Numbered from the stretch's first letter, positions 1 through 6,943 are shown. The stretch: 9,271 nt of DNA from an uncultured Oscillochloris sp. (GCA_903877345.1 CAIRDL010000272.1:1-9271); one strand, 5' to 3'. Notes: generated by a model from the sequence alone, not told the origin. Made by a program: numbers and translations.

Positions 1-1258
1 AGCCAGGGCCGTCATCGCTAAGCTCAATCGTTAGGGAAGCAGTGCCGACGAGTTGCATGCTACAAGTGATGCTCGGTGCCCGCAACGGGTGAAACTTCAT
101 CGCATTCTCGATCACCTCGCGGAAAACCACCTCAATGCTATGGCGCGTGAGGGCCAGACTCCGCGTTTCCACGGTGGGGTCAACCTGTAGCGTCAAATCT
201 TCAACCCCCAAGTCAACCGCGATCTGCTCGGCAAGCATGGCGACCTCATTCACGGTCGGTGCATCAATCCCGTAAAGATCGGCGGGCGGGCGGAGATAGT
301 GCAGCACATCCTCAATCTCGGCCCGCAGGCGGCGGGCGCTGGCGAGGCCCACATCAGCGATGCGGCCAATGCTATCGCGATCCATTGTGGATGCGCCGCC
401 GCTTAGGATGTTGAGGCCGCCCAGAATCCCGACGAGCGGCGTCCGCAGTTTGTGCCCAAGCATCGCGTGGAACGTCCACATTTCGCGCTGCGAAGTAATC
501 TGGGTCGTCACATCGCGCAGCCGCAAGACGCGGACATCATCGCCAGTGGTGGGGGGCAACAGGTCAGCACGGAACCAATACTCGGCGGCGGTGCGACTTT
601 CGGGGCAGACGAGGAAGCGCGGCTCATCATCATCAACCGGCCACACGTTCCACGCCTCCGGCGGAGTCGGAATGTAGCGGCGGCGGGCGCTGACGATGAA
701 AGGCTCGGTGAGCGGATTGGTGGCGTCAAGGCCAAGGATTTGGCGGGCGCGAGGGTTGGCGTAGTGGGGCAGGTCATCCGGCCCCAGAATGAGAATGCCG
801 TCGTCACTGTGGTCAACGGCCCAGACGAAGCGGGCGCGCTCCGCCGCCACACGATGCTCCTGTGCCAACAGCTTGCGATAGCGGTTTAGGCGCAGAATAG
901 TCGAGACGCGGGCGCGCAGTTCAACATAATCAAACGGCTTGGTGACGAACTCATCGGCCCCGGCCTCGAAGCCGCGCACCCGCGACTCCCGGTCATCAAG
1001 GGCGGTGACCAAAATGACGGGGACTTGCGCGAGCAACGGGTGGGCGCGGATCTGACGGCAAACTGTGAAGCCGTCCATCCCTGGCATCATCACGTCGAGC
1101 AGCACCAAATCGGGCGGATCACTGGTCGCTAGGTCGAGGGCCAAAGCACCACTCGCAGCGCAGATGAGCCGATGACCAAGTGGTCGAAGCAGATCGGCGA
1201 GGATGTTCAAGATCTGGGGATTATCATCAACCAGCAGGATCGTTCCATGTTCCAGCAT
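1..1258 (-). CDS. Receiver-PAS-histidine kinase hybrid protein (3' end beyond window)
   Basis: Two-component signalling protein, predicted cytoplasmic because no membrane segment is visible. The visible 419 residues begin with a response-regulator receiver domain (1-120) with acidic pair D11/D12, phospho-acceptor D55 in LLDVMMPGMDG, T85 and K107 in the usual places. A PAS-like region follows (about 140-250), then a HisKA segment with phospho-accepting H269 in GHKLRTPL. The HATPase_c domain shows its N box at IENAMKFHP (N385) and the start of the G1 box, DDGPG, exactly at the window edge. Receiver-first order means it may both accept phosphate from another kinase and act as a kinase; the input signal is unknown. 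The ATG at 1258 is the first that includes the whole receiver. No Shine-Dalgarno is visible and a TATCAT box lies about 8 bases before the ATG, so leaderless translation is possible. The gene lies 114 bases downstream of a small same-strand gene and could share its transcript. Confidence 0.9.
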   Translation of the reverse strand, partial: MLEHGTILLVDDNPQILNILADLLRPLGHRLICAASGALALDLATSDPPDLVLLDVMMPGMDGFTVCRQIRAHPLLAQVPVILVTALDDRESRVRGFEAGADEFVTKPFDYVELRARVSTILRLNRYRKLLAQEHRVAAERARFVWAVDHSDDGILILGPDDLPHYANPRARQILGLDATNPLTEPFIVSARRRYIPTPPEAWNVWPVDDDEPRFLVCPESRTAAEYWFRADLLPPTTGDDVRVLRLRDVTTQITSQREMWTFHAMLGHKLRTPLVGILGGLNILSGGASTMDRDSIGRIADVGLASARRLRAEIEDVLHYLRPPADLYGIDAPTVNEVAMLAEQIAVDLGVEDLTLQVDPTVETRSLALTRHSIEVVFREVIENAMKFHPLRAPSITCSMQLVGTASLTIELSDDGPG

Positions 1259-1372
1259 AGGTAGGAATGATACCAGATCTGAGGCCCAGGACTGCCCCAG
1301 CGCACCGGCTAAAAGCAAAGCGTTCGACACCAAAAGGAGCCAGGTGTTCCCGCGCAGGGGCAGAACAGCAAG

Positions 1373-1798
1373 CTACACCGGGCCGACCCGCCCCCGCGCT
1401 AGTTGCACAATCAGGATCAGTTCCTCATCGGTGGGGCCGCCGCCATTCTGTTCCCACCAACGCCGGTACCAGCGCAGATTCTCGACAAAGGCGGTAAGCA
1501 CTTCGTCTCGGTTGAGCGGGGGAACCTTCTGGCGCAACGCCTCCAGCGCATCTTCTCGATCAGCTTGACTGATCTCATCAACCGTGTCAAGAATCCGCTC
1601 GGCGCGCAGGAGAAACAGCTCCCGCTCAATGGTCGGGAAGCCGTCACCCATTTGGCGGATGTTGCCCAGGTAGCAGACGGTGCGCTGCCGTGGGACGCCC
1701 CGCTCGTCACGATAACTCGCGACAAGGTAGGCGTCGTAGAAGTTGGTATCGGCAATTGAGGCGTTCTTATGCCGCCGCACCACCCAACGCACATACAT
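1373..1798 (-). CDS. Conserved-looking 141-aa protein of unknown function
   Basis: I do not recognise a characterised family. The first 50 residues (MYVRWVVRRHKN, then YLVASYRDERGVPRQRTVCYLGNIR) resemble the N-terminal segment of some IS4/IS1634-type transposases, which often start with a short beta-rich 'LVESYR..GK.RQR...LG' stretch. No catalytic transposase domain follows. Residues 55-100 look helical and charged, and the C-terminal part has aromatic clusters (RWYRRWWEQ) and the acidic stretch DEELILIVQLARG. The frame stays open for 57 codons further upstream, but the ATG at 1798 is preferred: it has AGAGGA about 8 bases before it and a near-consensus promoter just upstream. The extra upstream residues read as translated promoter DNA. 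The protein is therefore probably expressed from a short leader. It could be a domesticated transposase fragment or an unrelated regulatory protein. Confidence 0.75.
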   Translation of the reverse strand: MYVRWVVRRHKNASIADTNFYDAYLVASYRDERGVPRQRTVCYLGNIRQMGDGFPTIERELFLLRAERILDTVDEISQADREDALEALRQKVPPLNRDEVLTAFVENLRWYRRWWEQNGGGPTDEELILIVQLARGRVGPV

Positions 1799-1823
1799 GG
1801 TCGTATCCTCTAAGCTGTTGCTT

Positions 1824-1852
1824 ATTATACCACAGCAGGTTTGCTTTTTGAA
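1824..1852 (-). promoter_or_regulatory. Sigma-70-type promoter for the minus-strand 141-aa gene
   Basis: On the minus strand, TTCAAA (1852-1847) and a perfect TATAAT (1829-1824) are separated by exactly 17 bases. The -10 box lies 25 bases before the ATG at 1798 and the AGAGGA ribosome site falls between them, giving an expected leader of about 20 bases. This is the best promoter match I found in the window. Confidence 0.75.
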
Positions 1853-2108
1853 TAAATGACAAGGGGCGGCAAACGTGAGGCTGCTTTTCCCCCATGCCCG
1901 AGGCCAGAATGCCGCCACGCTTGCCCTGATCGTAATAGTTGTTGCCCACAAGAGGTAATTGCACATCACCCCGAATAGTGAAGATCTAAAGGAGTGCGCG
2001 GTGCATTAGGACGCTGTTCTAACGCTTGTACGTGGTTTTCTTTGAAAAAGTTGTTACATATAGTGCAAGAGCCGCTACTGTCGGGGGCTTGCACGGCGTT
2101 TGTCCAGA

Positions 2109-2137
2109 TTGCGGCTTTTTTTACCCTATGCTATACT
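2109..2137 (+). promoter_or_regulatory. Candidate promoter for the PucC-like/bch gene block
   Basis: TTGCGG (2109-2114) is followed after 17 bases by TATACT (2132-2137), with TG one base before the -10 box, i.e. an extended -10 (TGCTATACT). The -35 matches the consensus at only three positions. Transcription would leave a leader of about 230 bases before the PucC-like gene, containing the palindrome at 2313-2335. The sequence supports it but no other promoter can be excluded. Confidence 0.45.
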
Positions 2138-2312
2138 TCCGACCATCGGAGTTTGCACGATAAGCGCCCACGCTTTCACCCACGTCGCGGTGTGTATGGC
2201 CTCTTTCCTTGCATTAGGCGGGAGGCTGCGGCAGTCGTAGGGCAATTGTTCAGAGTCTACGACGCCAGCATGCTACGGGGGTGCGGCCCAGGAAAGCACC
2301 AGCGTCTGTAGG

Positions 2313-2335
2313 TGTAGTCTGTACTCTGTACTACA
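2313..2335. promoter_or_regulatory. Operator-like palindrome before the PucC-like gene
   Basis: TGTAGT and ACTACA form a perfect 6-base inverted repeat around an 11-base centre. The centre overlaps a perfect tandem heptamer, CTGTACT twice (2319-2332). The site ends 38 bases before the ATG at 2374. Its shape fits a dimeric regulator, but it does not fit the TGT-N12-ACA site of PpsR/CrtJ. It could also act in the transcript as a small hairpin. Confidence 0.35.
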
Positions 2336-2373
2336 ACGTCCCTGCCCCAGCTGCAAGGAAGAGGGAAGCCCGC

Positions 2374-3729
2374 ATGGGGTTCTTGCGCCTGCTGATCAAG
2401 ACCATCCGTTTGGCGATTACGCGCATCGGGGCGGGTTGGATGTTCGCCCTCCTGACCTTCAACTTCAACCGCGTCGCTATTGCCGACCTCGGAGCCATCG
2501 CGGTGATTGTCACCTCGCTGATTGGGCTCCACCACTTCATTTCTTTCCTCTATCCCTACTGGGGGCGACTCTCTGACCGCCATCCGCTCTTTGGCTACCG
2601 GCGCAGTCCTTACATTCTCCTCAGTGGCCTGCTCGCTTCGCTGCCGCTGCTCTTTCTGCCCACCATCGCGGTTGGCCTCGGTCAGCGTAGCCCCGTTGCG
2701 ACCTTTGCGGCCTTCCTGTTGATCGCCTTCTTCGGTATGGCAATGGCGATGAATGGCAGTTCATCCAATGCCCTGATCACCGAGCTTGTGCCGCCCGCGC
2801 AACGCGGCGGGGTGGTGGCGGTGGTCTGGGCGACGGTCATTCTTAGCGGGATTGCCTCGGCGGGCGTGTCACGGGTGATTATGCCGCAGTATTCGCCCGA
2901 GGCGATGCAGTTCCTCTATAATCTGACCCCGGTGATTGTGCTGGGCACGATGCTGCTTGGCCTGGTTGGCCTCGAACCCCGCATCAGCAAGGCGCAACAC
3001 GCGAAGCTGTTGGCCGAACAGCCCCCCGAAGGCGATTCGCCCCTTGATACGCTGCGTATCGCCGCCCGACTGATGCGTACCAACCCCCAGGCGCGTGGCT
3101 TCTTCTTCTATGTGCTGCTCGGCATTATGGGCATCTTCCTGCAAGATGCTATTCTCGAACCCTTTGGGGCGCAAGTCTTCGGGATGAAACAGGCCGCGAC
3201 GGCAGCCTTCCAACAGGTCTGGGGCGGCGGGGCGCTCATCGGGATGTTTGGCATCGGGTTCGCTTCCAATAGCTTCCCAATCACCAAAAAGCTGATCGCC
3301 ACCATCGGCGGACTCGGCATCGCCGTGGGCATGGTGCTGATCGCCACCGCTAGTTTGACCCGTCAGGAAATTTTGATCAACCCTGGTCTGTTCGTGTTGG
3401 GATTGGCGATTGGCTTCTTCAATGTCGGTAGCCTTTCGCTGATGATGGAGATGACGATTGATGGACAAGCGGGTCTCTATATGGGCATTTGGGGGATGGC
3501 CCAGGGGCTCGGCAATGGCTTTGCGAATGTGCTGAGTGGCGCGCTGCTCTCGGCACTGGTCGAAAGCAGGTTGCTCAGTGCCCAACTGGGCTACGCCTTG
3601 ATCTTCGGCTTCGAGGCGCTGCTGATGGTCGCGGCGGTCGTCATCCTGCGTGGCATCAGCGTCCAGACGTTCAAGGGTCTCACCCACGAGGATGTCAGCA
3701 CGGTGTTGGCCCTGGATACGGCGGGCTAG
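2374..3729 (+). CDS. PucC/LhaA-family (BCH2) major facilitator transporter
   Basis: A 451-residue integral membrane protein of the PucC/LhaA/BCH2 branch of the major facilitator superfamily. Members assist assembly of light-harvesting complexes in phototrophs and are thought to handle or deliver bacteriochlorophyll at the membrane. It has many hydrophobic segments, consistent with about 12 transmembrane helices. The loop after the second helix reads GRLSDRHPLFGYRRSPYI (64-81), the hallmark of this branch; a typical second-half MFS pattern with glycine-rich helices continues to about residue 430. Length fits the family. The frame is open further upstream from a GTG at 2281, but the ATG at 2374 is chosen because GAGGGAAG lies 8 bases before it and the preceding codons run through the palindrome and heptamer repeat. 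It starts the plus-strand block that continues into bchF after 198 bases. Whether it serves the chlorosome baseplate, B808-866 antenna or reaction centre cannot be told. Confidence 0.88.
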   Translation: MGFLRLLIKTIRLAITRIGAGWMFALLTFNFNRVAIADLGAIAVIVTSLIGLHHFISFLYPYWGRLSDRHPLFGYRRSPYILLSGLLASLPLLFLPTIAVGLGQRSPVATFAAFLLIAFFGMAMAMNGSSSNALITELVPPAQRGGVVAVVWATVILSGIASAGVSRVIMPQYSPEAMQFLYNLTPVIVLGTMLLGLVGLEPRISKAQHAKLLAEQPPEGDSPLDTLRIAARLMRTNPQARGFFFYVLLGIMGIFLQDAILEPFGAQVFGMKQAATAAFQQVWGGGALIGMFGIGFASNSFPITKKLIATIGGLGIAVGMVLIATASLTRQEILINPGLFVLGLAIGFFNVGSLSLMMEMTIDGQAGLYMGIWGMAQGLGNGFANVLSGALLSALVESRLLSAQLGYALIFGFEALLMVAAVVILRGISVQTFKGLTHEDVSTVLALDTAG

Positions 3730-3730
3730 C

Positions 3731-3822
3731 AGGTTTCAGGTGCCGGGTTTCAGGTTTCAGTCCGAGCGCAGCAGAAAGCTCTGCGTGTGCCGAAACTGTA
3801 AAATTCCTGCGAACCTTGTCTT
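3731..3822. repeat. 92-base intergenic repeat, copy 1 (PucC-like/bchF gap)
   Basis: Aligns without gaps to 4405-4496 with 72 of 92 positions identical by my hand count. It begins with heptamer units of GGTTTCA at 3732, 3746 and 3753 plus a degenerate unit at 3739, and ends with GAACCTTG. It starts two bases after the stop codon of the PucC-like gene. Confidence 0.8.
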
Positions 3823-3927
3823 TGGGTTTTAGAGGTTAGACTGTAGATTTTCCGCAGCAGGCCGCGCTACGTTTGCCCGAACGGTAACGTTGTCGCGCAC
3901 CCTGGCCCTGAAGAAAAGTTACTGCTC

Positions 3928-4401
3928 ATGATGTACACACCCGACCAACTCCGTAGGCGTGAGGCGTCCCGGTGGACGAAGGTGCAGATCATTCTGGCCC
4001 CGATCCAGTTCGTCGCCTTCATCGTCAGTTTTGGCCTCGTGATCCACTATTTGCTCACGGGCGATGGCTTCCTGGCCGCGACCATCTCGGTTTGGGTCAA
4101 GATCGCGCTGATTTGGGCTTTGACCATTACCGGCATGTTGTGGGAGCACGACATGTACGACCACTATTTCATGGCGAAGGAGTTTTTCTGGGAGGATTTG
4201 GGGAACCTGATTGCGATCATTACCCACAACCTCTATTTTGTCGCCAAGGGCATGGGGGCCGATGAGCGCACGGTGATGTGGGTGATGGTCTTTGCGTATG
4301 TGACCTATCTGTTTAATGCTGCACAGTTCTTGGTGCGTGGTGTCCGCTCGGCACGACAGCGACGGGCCATGCAACAGGTGTCTACGCAGCAACAGGTTTA
4401 G
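3928..4401 (+). CDS. bchF: 3-vinyl bacteriochlorophyllide hydratase BchF
   Basis: BchF adds water across the C3 vinyl group of chlorophyllide a or its bacteriochlorin product, giving the 3-(1-hydroxyethyl) form that BchC later oxidises. The 157-residue protein is a small membrane protein with about four hydrophobic segments (roughly 20-43, 50-71, 90-107, 116-137). It has the family signature YFMAKEFFWEDLGN (80-93) followed by THN (99-101). The N-terminal MMYTPDQLRRREASRW also matches the family pattern, and length is normal. Two ATG codons are adjacent (3928 and 3931); only a weak purine-rich stretch (GAAGAAAAG) precedes them. The alternative is BchV, the chlorosome-pigment paralogue with the same chemistry. 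The position directly before bchC and bchX favours BchF. It is flanked on both sides by copies of the same 92-base repeat. Confidence 0.9.
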   Translation: MMYTPDQLRRREASRWTKVQIILAPIQFVAFIVSFGLVIHYLLTGDGFLAATISVWVKIALIWALTITGMLWEHDMYDHYFMAKEFFWEDLGNLIAIITHNLYFVAKGMGADERTVMWVMVFAYVTYLFNAAQFLVRGVRSARQRRAMQQVSTQQQV

Positions 4402-4404
4402 ACA

Positions 4405-4496
4405 AGGTTTCAGGGGCCAGGTTTCAGGTTTCAGGTCGAACGCAGGAGAGAGCCGTGCGCTCGCCAAGACTGTAAAGTAACCACGAACCTTGGCTT
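4405..4496. repeat. 92-base intergenic repeat, copy 2 (bchF/bchC gap)
   Basis: Second copy of the element at 3731-3822, same orientation, gapless. Here the ends form an inverted repeat: CAAGGTT (4403-4409) and AACCTTG (4486-4492), so the transcript could close into a long-loop hairpin. Heptamer GGTTTCA units lie at 4406, 4420 and 4427 with a degenerate unit at 4413. It starts four bases after the bchF stop codon. Confidence 0.8.
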
Positions 4497-4588
4497 AGCC
4501 GCAGATCGTCGTCGTTCCTGTCTTCCGCTGTGATCCGGCACACTGGTGCTGGTTCCAGTGCAAATTCGCTCTAGAAAGCGATGTCCTT

Positions 4589-5581
4589 ATGCCGATCAAG
4601 TCGCGTGCGGTTGTCATCCCTCGCCGTAACACCGTTGAATTGCGGACGGTGCAGGTGCTTGAACCGCGAGCAGGTGATGTGCTGATCCGCACCGCCTACA
4701 CCTCGATCAGCGCGGGCACCGAACGGATGTTGCTCGATGGGCGCATGCCTCACCCGGCGCTGCTCTTCCCGGTGGTGCCGGGCTACGAAACGGTGGGGCA
4801 AGTCGTCCAAGTGGGTGCCAAGGCGCCAAAAGATCTGTTGGGCCAGTGGGTGTATGTCGGTGGGGCGCGCTGTTTCCGTGGGGTCAATCCGGCCTGGGGC
4901 GGCCAAAGCGAGTATATCAGCGCGGAAGCCGAGCGGGTGGTGCCGTTGGGGACGATTGATCCGGCGACGGGGGTCATCTTGGCCCTCGCCGGTACCGCGC
5001 TCCACGGGATCAATCTGGCCCAGATCAAGCGCAATGACCGGGTGCTGGTCATTGGGCAAGGGATCGTCGGTCAGTTGGCCGCCCGGCTCGCCAAGCTCCA
5101 AGGGGCCCAACACGTCGCCGTGGCCGACCGGGTCGCCGTGCGTCTCAACGCCGCTGTGGCCGACCAAGTGATTGATGTGAGCCACACTTCGCTCGATGAG
5201 GCGCTCGGTGAGGCCAACATCAACGTGCTGATCGAGGCCACCGGCTCGATGCCCGCCCTCACCGGGGCGCTGCCGTTGCTCGCCAATCACGGGCGCGTGC
5301 TGCTGCTTGGCTATTACGACTACATTAACATCCCCTACGCTCCGGTCTTCATGCGCGAAGCCCAAATCCTCGTCGCCCGCGAGTGGCAGTTTGGCCCCGA
5401 TGGTGACTTGCCCCGCGTGCGCGACCTCATCGCCTCCGGCGAACTGAACGTGGCGGGTCTGCTGACCCATCGGGTGCCGCTCGACCGCATCCAGGCGGCG
5501 TATCGCTTGGCCTTTGAGGATCCAAGTTGCCTGAAACTGGTGATCGAATGGCCCAAGGAAGATGGCACGGGGCCGCAGTAG
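4589..5581 (+). CDS. bchC: Bacteriochlorophyllide a dehydrogenase BchC
   Basis: BchC oxidises the C3 1-hydroxyethyl group to acetyl, a late step of bacteriochlorophyllide a synthesis. It is a 330-residue cytoplasmic member of the medium-chain dehydrogenase/reductase superfamily. The N-terminal catalytic half contains SISAGTE (39-45), GRMP (51-54) and PGYETVG (64-70), which are BchC hallmarks. The His of the usual zinc-binding GHE motif is Tyr here and the usual Cys ligand is absent, as in other BchC proteins. The nucleotide-binding half has the Rossmann glycine pattern GQGIVG (156-161). Length fits the family. The ATG at 4589 begins the family-like MPIKSRAVV; the ribosome site is weak. It follows bchF by 187 bases, most of which is the 92-base repeat plus a small CACTGG/CCAGTG inverted repeat, and precedes bchX by only 35 bases, so bchC and bchX are probably co-transcribed. 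Confidence 0.92.
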   Translation: MPIKSRAVVIPRRNTVELRTVQVLEPRAGDVLIRTAYTSISAGTERMLLDGRMPHPALLFPVVPGYETVGQVVQVGAKAPKDLLGQWVYVGGARCFRGVNPAWGGQSEYISAEAERVVPLGTIDPATGVILALAGTALHGINLAQIKRNDRVLVIGQGIVGQLAARLAKLQGAQHVAVADRVAVRLNAAVADQVIDVSHTSLDEALGEANINVLIEATGSMPALTGALPLLANHGRVLLLGYYDYINIPYAPVFMREAQILVAREWQFGPDGDLPRVRDLIASGELNVAGLLTHRVPLDRIQAAYRLAFEDPSCLKLVIEWPKEDGTGPQ

Positions 5582-5616
5582 TCGTGTTTGAGCTTGCCTA
5601 ACGAAAGCAAAACGCT

Positions 5617-6840
5617 ATGGCCCCGAACCCCAAAGGCGGGCGGACGAAGGCCCGTATGCTGGCTGTATACGGGAAGGGCGGGATGGGCAAGTCGTTCTTC
5701 ACGACCAACTTGGTCAGTAAACTGGCCCAGCGTGGGCAGCGCGTCCTGCAACTTGGCTGCGATCCGAAACACGATAGCTGTAATGCGCTCTTTGGCGGCG
5801 TCAGCCTGCCCACCCTCGGCGATGTCTGGCGACAGCAGAAGGAGGCGGGCCGCGAAGAGGAGTTGCAGGCCCACGAGGTTATCTTCAAGACCCAAGTACT
5901 CGGCACCGCTACGGTTTATGGCTGCGAGATTGGTGGCCCCGAGGTGGGTCGCGGGTGCGGCGGGCGTGGTATCACCTTCGGGTTCGATACGCTCGAAAAA
6001 TTGGGCCTGAGCCAGTGGGCGCTGGACTATGTGGTGATGGATTTCCTGGGCGATGTGGTCTGCGGCGGCTTTGCGACCCCGCTCTCGCGCTCGCTGGCCG
6101 AGGAGGTGATTATCCTCTGTGGCAACGACCGCCAGAGTCTCTACGCGGCCAATAATATCGCCAGCGCCGCCAAATATTTCGCCAGCATGGGCGGCCACAC
6201 CCGGTTGATTGGCCTGATTGTCAACCGCGACGATGGTTCGGGCGTGGCGGCCCACTTCGCCGAGCGGGTCGGCCTGCCGGTTTTGGCGAGCATTCCGCTC
6301 GACCGAACGGTGCGTGAGTTGGCGGACGCCTGCAAGTTGGCCCTGACCGAGCCGCGCTTCGATGCGATTTTCGAGGGTCTGGCCCACCAGATTATGACCC
6401 ACACGCTGCCCGCCGTCGCCATGGCCGAGGTGCATCCGCTGGAGTACAAGGCATTCCTGAGGGTGTTTGGCACCGAGGAGCCGAACCACGTGCCCACCGG
6501 GGCGTCGGCGGCGGAACTCATGGGCGACCGGCAGGTGCGCCCCATGCCGATCCTCACGCTGGACTTGATGCAGCGGGCGGTGACGGAAAAGCCGGAACTG
6601 GATCAGGCCACGCGGTTTGTCGTCGGGCGCTTGTTGCAGGAACTGGGCCTCTATGTCACCGAGGCGAACCAAGACCCGAAGAAGGGCATGGTTCTGACGG
6701 TGGACGGACACACGACGGTCTGTTTTGGCGATGAGCGCGAGTTGGAGAGTAAGTTGGCGATTCTGGCGGCCCTGCAAAAGTCGGGCGAGCCGTACCGCTA
6801 TGTGGATCTGCGCCGTCCGGGGTCGCCGTTGTATCGCTAG
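5617..6840 (+). CDS. bchX: Chlorophyllide reductase iron protein BchX with C-terminal extension
   Basis: BchX is the NifH/BchL-like ATPase that passes electrons from a [4Fe-4S] cluster to the BchY-BchZ component, which reduces the C7=C8 bond of chlorophyllide a. The 407-residue protein shows the P-loop GKGGMGKS (19-26), LGCDPK (46-51), and the cluster ligands C114 in EVGRGCGGRG and C149 in FLGDVVCGG. NDRQSLYAANNI (170-181) is a further BchX-like motif. The canonical protein ends near residue 305; purple-bacterial BchX is about 330 residues. Residues 309-407 are extra and resemble the FtsQ/DivIB C-terminal domain (see 6541-6837). ATG 5617 is used; ATG 5656 (M14, after GAAGG) would also leave the P-loop intact. 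BchY and BchZ are not in the window. Confidence 0.93.
   Translation: MAPNPKGGRTKARMLAVYGKGGMGKSFFTTNLVSKLAQRGQRVLQLGCDPKHDSCNALFGGVSLPTLGDVWRQQKEAGREEELQAHEVIFKTQVLGTATVYGCEIGGPEVGRGCGGRGITFGFDTLEKLGLSQWALDYVVMDFLGDVVCGGFATPLSRSLAEEVIILCGNDRQSLYAANNIASAAKYFASMGGHTRLIGLIVNRDDGSGVAAHFAERVGLPVLASIPLDRTVRELADACKLALTEPRFDAIFEGLAHQIMTHTLPAVAMAEVHPLEYKAFLRVFGTEEPNHVPTGASAAELMGDRQVRPMPILTLDLMQRAVTEKPELDQATRFVVGRLLQELGLYVTEANQDPKKGMVLTVDGHTTVCFGDERELESKLAILAALQKSGEPYRYVDLRRPGSPLYR
6541..6837 (+). other. FtsQ/DivIB-like C-terminal domain region of BchX
   Basis: Residues 309-407 of the bchX product lie beyond the normal BchX fold. The pattern is PMPILT at the start, then a helical stretch, VLTVDGHTTVCFGDERELES, KLAILAALQ, and a final RYVDLRRPGSPLYR. 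This follows the layout I know from FtsQ/DivIB ends: leading 'LPLL', 'dGt.v.lG....l..Kl..L', then 'yiDlR.p..pvyr'. The resemblance is by eye and needs a profile search. It could also be a lineage-specific BchX extension with only chance likeness. Confidence 0.45.
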
Positions 6841-6844
6841 GGAC

Positions 6845-6943
6845 GATTTTAGATTTTAGAGCAGCGGAAAAGGTAAAACATCCCAGTCGCTACCTGATCC
6901 GTGATCCGTGACCGGGTCGCGCCCTGGCCGATCACGAATCACG
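6845..6943. repeat. Period-7 tandem repeats and hairpin between bchX and the isomerase gene
   Basis: GATTTTA occurs twice in tandem (6845-6858). TGATCCG occurs twice plus TGA (6895-6911). ATCACGA is followed by ATCACG (6931-6943). The last two tracts are near-perfect inverse complements: 6900-6911 pairs with 6932-6943 with one mismatch, around a 20-base GC-rich loop. No T run follows, so this is not a clear intrinsic terminator. Confidence 0.7.

Larger units (their letters stand above)
1799..2373. other. 575-base divergent intergenic region
   Basis: No credible gene lies here; the short open frames are not supported by ribosome sites or recognisable protein sequence. The region separates the minus-strand 141-aa gene from the plus-strand photosynthesis genes. 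It holds a promoter for the former (1824-1852), an extended -10 candidate promoter for the latter (2109-2137), and an operator-like palindrome (2313-2335). It also has an imperfect hairpin, GTGCAAG (2063-2069) with CTTGCAC (2088-2094). AGCCGC (2070-2075) could pair instead with GCGGCT (2111-2116), just before a T run. The stretch 1860-2000 shows nothing recognisable. Confidence 0.6.

Noticed and set aside
452..889. 145-codon plus-strand open frame
   Set aside because: Lies opposite the PAS-HisKA part of the sensor kinase, whose motifs are unambiguous.
2063..2122. Possible terminator: AGCCGC/GCGGCT before seven T
   Set aside because: The stem is only 6 bases with a 35-base loop, no gene lies upstream for it to terminate, and the T run falls inside the spacer of the candidate promoter.
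2869..3687. 272-codon minus-strand open frame across the PucC-like gene
   Set aside because: Antisense to a well-supported membrane protein; Gln/His/Glu-rich translation with no family resemblance.
3731..3760. GGTTTCA repeats as a CRISPR array
   Set aside because: The units are 7 bases, directly adjacent, with no unique spacers; a tandem repeat rather than repeat-spacer structure.
3826..3855. Promoter for bchF (TTGGGT-N16-TAGATT)
   Set aside because: Both boxes are poor matches to consensus and the area is repetitive; too weak to list.
1990..4588. PpsR/CrtJ-type sites (TGT-N12-ACA) upstream of the PucC-like gene, bchF and bchC
   Set aside because: I walked through the TGT triplets in the three upstream regions and none is followed by ACA after 12 bases; the nearest are TGT-N12-ACG, which do not fit.
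4571..5470. 299-codon minus-strand open frame across bchC
   Set aside because: Fully antisense to bchC and low-complexity in composition; a codon-bias shadow.
5335..6777. 480-codon open frame on the minus strand across bchC and bchX
   Set aside because: It is antisense to two clearly recognised genes, its translation is Arg/His/Gln-rich without any recognisable motif, and such frames are expected opposite GC-rich codons.
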